Origin: Bradyrhizobium liaoningense
Lineage (GTDB): Bacteria > Pseudomonadota > Alphaproteobacteria > Rhizobiales > Xanthobacteraceae
Assembly (NCBI RefSeq): GCF_018130785.1
Contig: NZ_JAFCJT010000017.1
Location: forward strand, 62,001 to 126,000
DNA length: 64,000 nucleotides
Direction of reading: 5' to 3'
Of the stretch, positions 60,667 through 64,000 are shown in pieces. Position numbers and translations under genes: made by a program. The notes under the pieces were generated by a model. That model had not been told where the DNA came from and made no database searches. It was given only the letters and a program-made list of their open reading frames with translations. How positions within the stretch are numbered: the first letter of the stretch is position 1; every line of letters begins with the position of its first letter.

Positions 60667-61349
60667 TGGATGACTTTGGTCTCTATCCGCGCGAGGAGCC
60701 GTTCGATCCGCTGGGCGTGATGCTGTTCAAGGCGCTCCAGGTGATCGCCTTCCTGTTCTTCCTTGCGCTCCTCGCGGTGTCTCCGGATGCCAAGGACGGC
60801 AAGATCGACTCCAAGGCCGAGTTCATGATCACGCTGGACTGGCCGGACAATCATCCCGACGATCTCGACCTGTTCGTGCAGGATCCCGCCGGCAATATCG
60901 CCTGGTATCGCCACCGCGAGGCCGGCTTCCTCACGCTCGACCGCGACGACCGCGGCGGGGCCAACGATTTCATCATGGTCAACGGCAAGAAGATCGCCTC
61001 GCCGATCCGCGAGGAGATCGTCACAGTGCGCGGCATCGTCGCCGGCGAATACACCGTCAACGTCTCGCATTTCGTGGCAACGACCGGCGAACCGGTCCAG
61101 GCTAATGTGAAGGTGCAGAAGCTCAATCCAACCGCGCAGGTGGTGTTCGACAACAAATTCACGCTCGACCACACCGGCGACGAGAAGACCGCAGTGCGGT
61201 TCCGGCTCGATGCCGAGGGCAAAGTGGTCAATGTGGACCAGCGGCCGAAATCGCTGCTGGAGACCTTTCGCACCGGCTGGCGCAACGGCGCCGATCTCGA
61301 CCCGAGGACCGGTGTGAGCAAGAACGCTACGAGGGTGCGCCGTGACTAG
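60663..61349 (+). CDS. ExbD/TolR-position single-pass protein with DUF2135-like domain
   Basis: 228 residues. One membrane helix near residues 19-42 (VMLFKALQVIAFLFFLALLAV) places the rest in the periplasm. The outer part starts ITLDWPDNHPDDLDLFVQDPAGNIAWY, resembling the DvDLhv-DP-G strand of DUF2135/YfaP beta-sandwich proteins, rather than the standard ExbD fold. It is coupled to the ExbB-like gene before it and overlaps the next gene. I infer a stator partner carrying an unusual outer domain. Confidence 0.6.
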   Translation: MMDDFGLYPREEPFDPLGVMLFKALQVIAFLFFLALLAVSPDAKDGKIDSKAEFMITLDWPDNHPDDLDLFVQDPAGNIAWYRHREAGFLTLDRDDRGGANDFIMVNGKKIASPIREEIVTVRGIVAGEYTVNVSHFVATTGEPVQANVKVQKLNPTAQVVFDNKFTLDHTGDEKTAVRFRLDAEGKVVNVDQRPKSLLETFRTGWRNGADLDPRTGVSKNATRVRRD

Positions 61350-61947
61350 CCTGCAGACAGTGATCCTCACGCTGTCGGTCGCCTACGCCGTCATCGGCGC
61401 GCTGCTGCTGGTCGTGCTGGTCTATGCGCGGCTGCACTGGTCGCTGAAGGCGGTCGCGGTGGTCGTGACCAGCGCCTTCTATGTCGTCAGCTTCACCGAA
61501 ATGCGAGGGTTGCTCGGCTGGGCCAGCGCCGACCGGCTGCCAACCTCCTTCAAGCTGCTGAAGGCCCGCATCGTCGAGCCGCATTCACTGGAAGGCGATC
61601 CCGGCTCGATCTATCTCTGGGTCGAGCAGCTGGACGAGGATAATCGCCCGAGCGGCATCCCGCGCGCCTTTCGTGTGCCCTACAATGACAGGCTGGCCGA
61701 CAAGACCCATGCGGCGGAGAACGAGATCGCGTTGGGACATCCGCAAGGCGGCCGTGCCGCCGATTTCGGTGGCGGCGATGGCAGTCTCATTGACATGGTC
61801 CGGGAATATGTGACGCCGAAGACCATTTTGGAGACCACCGGCGGCGATTCCTCGACCGGCGAATTCCTCCCACCTCCGGCCGGCGCGCAAGGTGCGGTGT
61901 TCACCCCGATCCCGCCGCCCCGGATGCCTCCGAAGGACGAGCAATAG
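61342..61947 (+). CDS. Membrane protein of unknown function
   Basis: 201 residues from a GTG start overlapping the previous gene by eight bases. Two membrane helices (ILTLSVAYAVIGALLLVVLVYARL and LKAVAVVVTSAFYVVSFTEM) precede a soluble segment (SIYLWVEQLDEDNRPSGIPRAFRVPY) and a proline-rich tail ending PPPRMPPKDEQ. I recognise no family. The tight overlap says it works with the ExbB/ExbD-like pair. Confidence 0.65.
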   Translation: MTSLQTVILTLSVAYAVIGALLLVVLVYARLHWSLKAVAVVVTSAFYVVSFTEMRGLLGWASADRLPTSFKLLKARIVEPHSLEGDPGSIYLWVEQLDEDNRPSGIPRAFRVPYNDRLADKTHAAENEIALGHPQGGRAADFGGGDGSLIDMVREYVTPKTILETTGGDSSTGEFLPPPAGAQGAVFTPIPPPRMPPKDEQ

Positions 61948-62063
61948 GCCCTCACCATCGCCGCAGCGGCACGCTGGAAAACGGACACGCACTGGCGCAT
62001 CTTCTTGACGTCCCTCAATTTGGCCTTATCGGCTTCCGATAAGACCTTTGGGGTGGAGGGTGC

Positions 62064-62804
62064 GTGCTTCTCGCTGTCTTCTCGGATATCCACGGCAACC
62101 GGCAGGCGTTCGAGGCCTGCCTGAAGGCTGCCCGCGCGAAGGGCGCGGAGCGGTTCGTCCTGCTCGGCGATTTCGTCGGCTATGGCGCCGATCCGGAATG
62201 GGTCGTGGATACCGCGATGGGTCTGGTCCAGGAGGGCGCCATCGCCGTTCGCGGCAATCATGACGAGGCGGTCAACACCACGACCGAGAGCATGAATGCG
62301 GAGGCGCAGATCGCGATCGAATGGACGCGCGGGCGGCTCGACGTGGCGCAGCGGCGGTTCCTCGCAGAGCTGCCGATGCTGGTTGAGGACACCGACCGCT
62401 TGTTCGTGCATTCGGAAGCCTCTCACCCGCATCGCTGGCACTATGTCCGTTCGACGGCGGATGCCGCCAGGAGCCTGATATCGACGCCCGCCCATGTCAC
62501 CTTCTGCGGGCACATCCATCGCCCGGCGCTCTATTCGATGTCGGTGACGGCGAAGATGACCGGCCTCGTGCCCAAGACCGACGTTTCCGTGCCGCTCCTG
62601 CGCGGGCGGCAATGGCTTGCCGTGCTCGGCTCGGTCGGCCAGCCTCGCGATGGCGATCCATCCGCAGCCTTCGTGCTGTTCGACACCGTATCGTGCCAGA
62701 TCACCTATTGCCGCGCGCCCTATGACATCGCGAGCGCGGCGAACAAGATTCGCGAGAACGGCCTGCCGCCCTGGCTCGCCGACCGGCTGTCGCAGGGACG
62801 ATAG
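62064..62804 (+). CDS. Calcineurin-like metallophosphoesterase
   Basis: 246 residues. All family motifs are present: FSDIHGN (D8, H10), LLGDFVGYGADP (D36), VRGNHDEAV (N65, H66), then HSEASH and FCGHIHRPALY. This group includes cytoplasmic phosphodiesterases and protein phosphatases. GTG start after GGAGGG. It starts 117 bases after the membrane protein and ends six bases before a protein kinase gene; an opposed phosphatase-kinase pair is possible. Confidence 0.93.
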   Translation: MLLAVFSDIHGNRQAFEACLKAARAKGAERFVLLGDFVGYGADPEWVVDTAMGLVQEGAIAVRGNHDEAVNTTTESMNAEAQIAIEWTRGRLDVAQRRFLAELPMLVEDTDRLFVHSEASHPHRWHYVRSTADAARSLISTPAHVTFCGHIHRPALYSMSVTAKMTGLVPKTDVSVPLLRGRQWLAVLGSVGQPRDGDPSAAFVLFDTVSCQITYCRAPYDIASAANKIRENGLPPWLADRLSQGR

Positions 62805-62810
62805 AGGCCG

Positions 62811-64000
62811 ATGCCGCAATCCCTGGTCAAATCGGGCGCCGAGATCGACGGCTATACGATCGGTGAATGCGTCCATGCCGGCGGCATGGCGACGCTGTGG
62901 ACCGTCACCCATCCCGGCATCGACGTGCCGCTGCTGATGAAGATCCCGCGGGTGTCGGAGGGCGAGGATCCCGCTGCGATCGTCTCGTTCGAGATGGAGA
63001 TGATGATCCTGCCGCGGCTCGCCGGGCCGCACGTGCCGTCGTGTTTCGGCACTGGCGACTTCGCGCACCAGGCCTACGCTGTGATCGAGCGCATTCCCGG
63101 GACCACCCTCTACAAGCGGCTGCCCGACCTGCCGCTGCCTTATGACGAGGCGCGGCAGCTCGTCGCGAAGATAGCGACCGCGCTCGCCGATCTGCACCGG
63201 CAGAACGTGATCCATCACGACATCAAGCCGAGCAGCATCATGTTCCGCGATAGCGGAGAAGCCGTGCTGATCGACTACGGCCTGTCGCACCACAATCATT
63301 TGCCGGATCTGTTGCAGGAGGAGTTCCGCCTGCCTTACGGCACCGCACCCTATATGGCGCCCGAGCGGCTGCTGGGTGTGCGCGACGATCCGCGCAGCGA
63401 TCTGTTTTCGCTGGGCGTGCTGCTGTATTTCTTCACCACCGGCGAGCGGCCGTTCGGCGAGGGCGAGACGCTACGCGCGATGCGTCACCGGCTGTGGCGC
63501 GATCCGCATCCGCCGCGCAAATTGCGCAGCGACTATCCGCCCTGGCTTCAGGAGGTGGTGCTGCGCTGTCTCGAGATCGAGCCGGTGTGGCGCTATCCGA
63601 CCGCGTCCCAGCTCGCCTTCGATCTCGCCCATCCGGACCAGGTCAAGCTCACCGCGCGTTCGGAACGGCTGAAGCGCGATCCGCTCGGCGTCGCCTGGCG
63701 GCGGCGCTTCAACCAGGGCGTCATGGCGCCGCGCGCGAAATCGGACGTCGCCGCGCAAATCGCCTCCAGCCCGATCCTCGCGGTCGCGCTCGACACTGTG
63801 GAAGGCGCGGGCGAGCTGAACGAGGCGCTGCGCGTGACGACCGAGCGCATTCTCGCGACGCTGCCGTCGGCGCGGCTCGCCTGCGTCAACGTGCTCAAGC
63901 TCAACCGCATCGCGATCGACCGGACGCTCGACGAGCAGGGCTCCAACAAGCATATCGACCGTCTGGTCGCGCTCCGGCATTGGGCGACGCCGCTCAAGCT
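62811..64000 (+). CDS. Serine/threonine protein kinase with C-terminal UspA-like domain (partial)
   Basis: At least 396 residues; runs off the window. A Hanks-type kinase: ATP lysine in LLMKIPR (K44), catalytic loop HHDIKPSSI (D137, K139) and magnesium aspartate in LIDYGLS (D155), followed by YMAPERLLG. The loop asparagine that helps bind metal is serine (S142), and DFG is DYG, so activity may be lowered. From about residue 310 (ASSPILAVALDTVEGAGELNEAL) the sequence looks like a universal-stress-protein fold. The start at 62811 follows the phosphoesterase by six bases. Confidence 0.88.
   Translation, partial: MPQSLVKSGAEIDGYTIGECVHAGGMATLWTVTHPGIDVPLLMKIPRVSEGEDPAAIVSFEMEMMILPRLAGPHVPSCFGTGDFAHQAYAVIERIPGTTLYKRLPDLPLPYDEARQLVAKIATALADLHRQNVIHHDIKPSSIMFRDSGEAVLIDYGLSHHNHLPDLLQEEFRLPYGTAPYMAPERLLGVRDDPRSDLFSLGVLLYFFTTGERPFGEGETLRAMRHRLWRDPHPPRKLRSDYPPWLQEVVLRCLEIEPVWRYPTASQLAFDLAHPDQVKLTARSERLKRDPLGVAWRRRFNQGVMAPRAKSDVAAQIASSPILAVALDTVEGAGELNEALRVTTERILATLPSARLACVNVLKLNRIAIDRTLDEQGSNKHIDRLVALRHWATPLK

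Noticed and set aside
59896..61947. Possible Zorya-type antiphage system (ExbB-like plus partner)
   Set aside because: The second protein lacks the OmpA-like peptidoglycan-binding domain, and no helicase or nuclease gene follows; the genes after it are a phosphoesterase and a kinase.

Overview
The window is a high-GC chromosomal segment with the gene content of an alphaproteobacterium of the Bradyrhizobium/Rhodopseudomonas type. The taxon is inferred from several things: a eukaryote-like NADP isocitrate dehydrogenase, the alphaproteobacterial ATP-synthase zeta subunit next to purB, the three-part PurS/PurQ/PurL enzyme, many Bug, TRAP and LysR genes, and palindromic intergenic repeats of the kind common in Bradyrhizobium. 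I saw no tRNA, rRNA, CRISPR array, insertion sequence or prophage.

A conserved housekeeping backbone runs through the first 41 kb and is broken up by accessory genes. The backbone is icd, trmJ, purB, the zeta subunit, purC-purS-purQ, purL, bolA, grxD, rpsD and murI. Region by region: 0-3.7 kb holds a DUF3455 protein, icd and a TrmJ fused to a DUF559 nuclease-like domain. At 3.7-8.6 kb lie a hot-dog protein, a methanethiol methyltransferase/quinone oxidoreductase pair (mddA-qor), a divergent BTAD regulator fused to an alpha/beta hydrolase, and a cyanase with a sigma-54-like promoter. At 8.6-13.8 kb lie the purine genes, with a CorA-family gene between purS and purQ. Between purQ and purL (13.8-22.5 kb) are an orphan Bug protein, a truncated TPR-type gene, a TRAP transporter with a divergent LysR regulator, a homoserine-dehydrogenase-like SAF oxidoreductase, a DMT exporter and a PaaI thioesterase.

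From 25 to 36 kb are membrane and stress genes: acyltransferase, DUF1328, LtrA, and the ergothioneine genes egtB-egtD lying between bolA and grxD. They are followed by a macrodomain hydrolase directly after grxD and a tandem pair of serine hydrolases. From 36 to 50 kb come threonine aldolase, rpsD, metabolic enzymes, a cytochrome b561, a short-chain dehydrogenase with a divergent LysR regulator, a Popeye-like membrane cNMP-binding protein, a SecD-like protein without membrane segments, an acyl-CoA synthetase and a Tat-exported LVIVD-repeat protein.

From 50 to 64 kb are an orphan Tat-exported solute-binding protein divergent from a CHASE3/PAS histidine kinase, an M20 amidohydrolase and a frameshifted fragment of a second purB flanked by repeats. 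These are followed by a TetR regulator with an upstream palindrome, a lactamase-fold hydrolase and a LapD/MoxY-type kinase-regulator pair. The window ends in a tight five-gene set: an ExbB-like protein, an ExbD-like single-pass protein with a periplasmic DUF2135-like domain, a membrane protein, a metallophosphoesterase, and a Ser/Thr kinase with a UspA-like tail that runs off the end. This last set is the best candidate for an undescribed system. Its function is not shown by the sequence alone.
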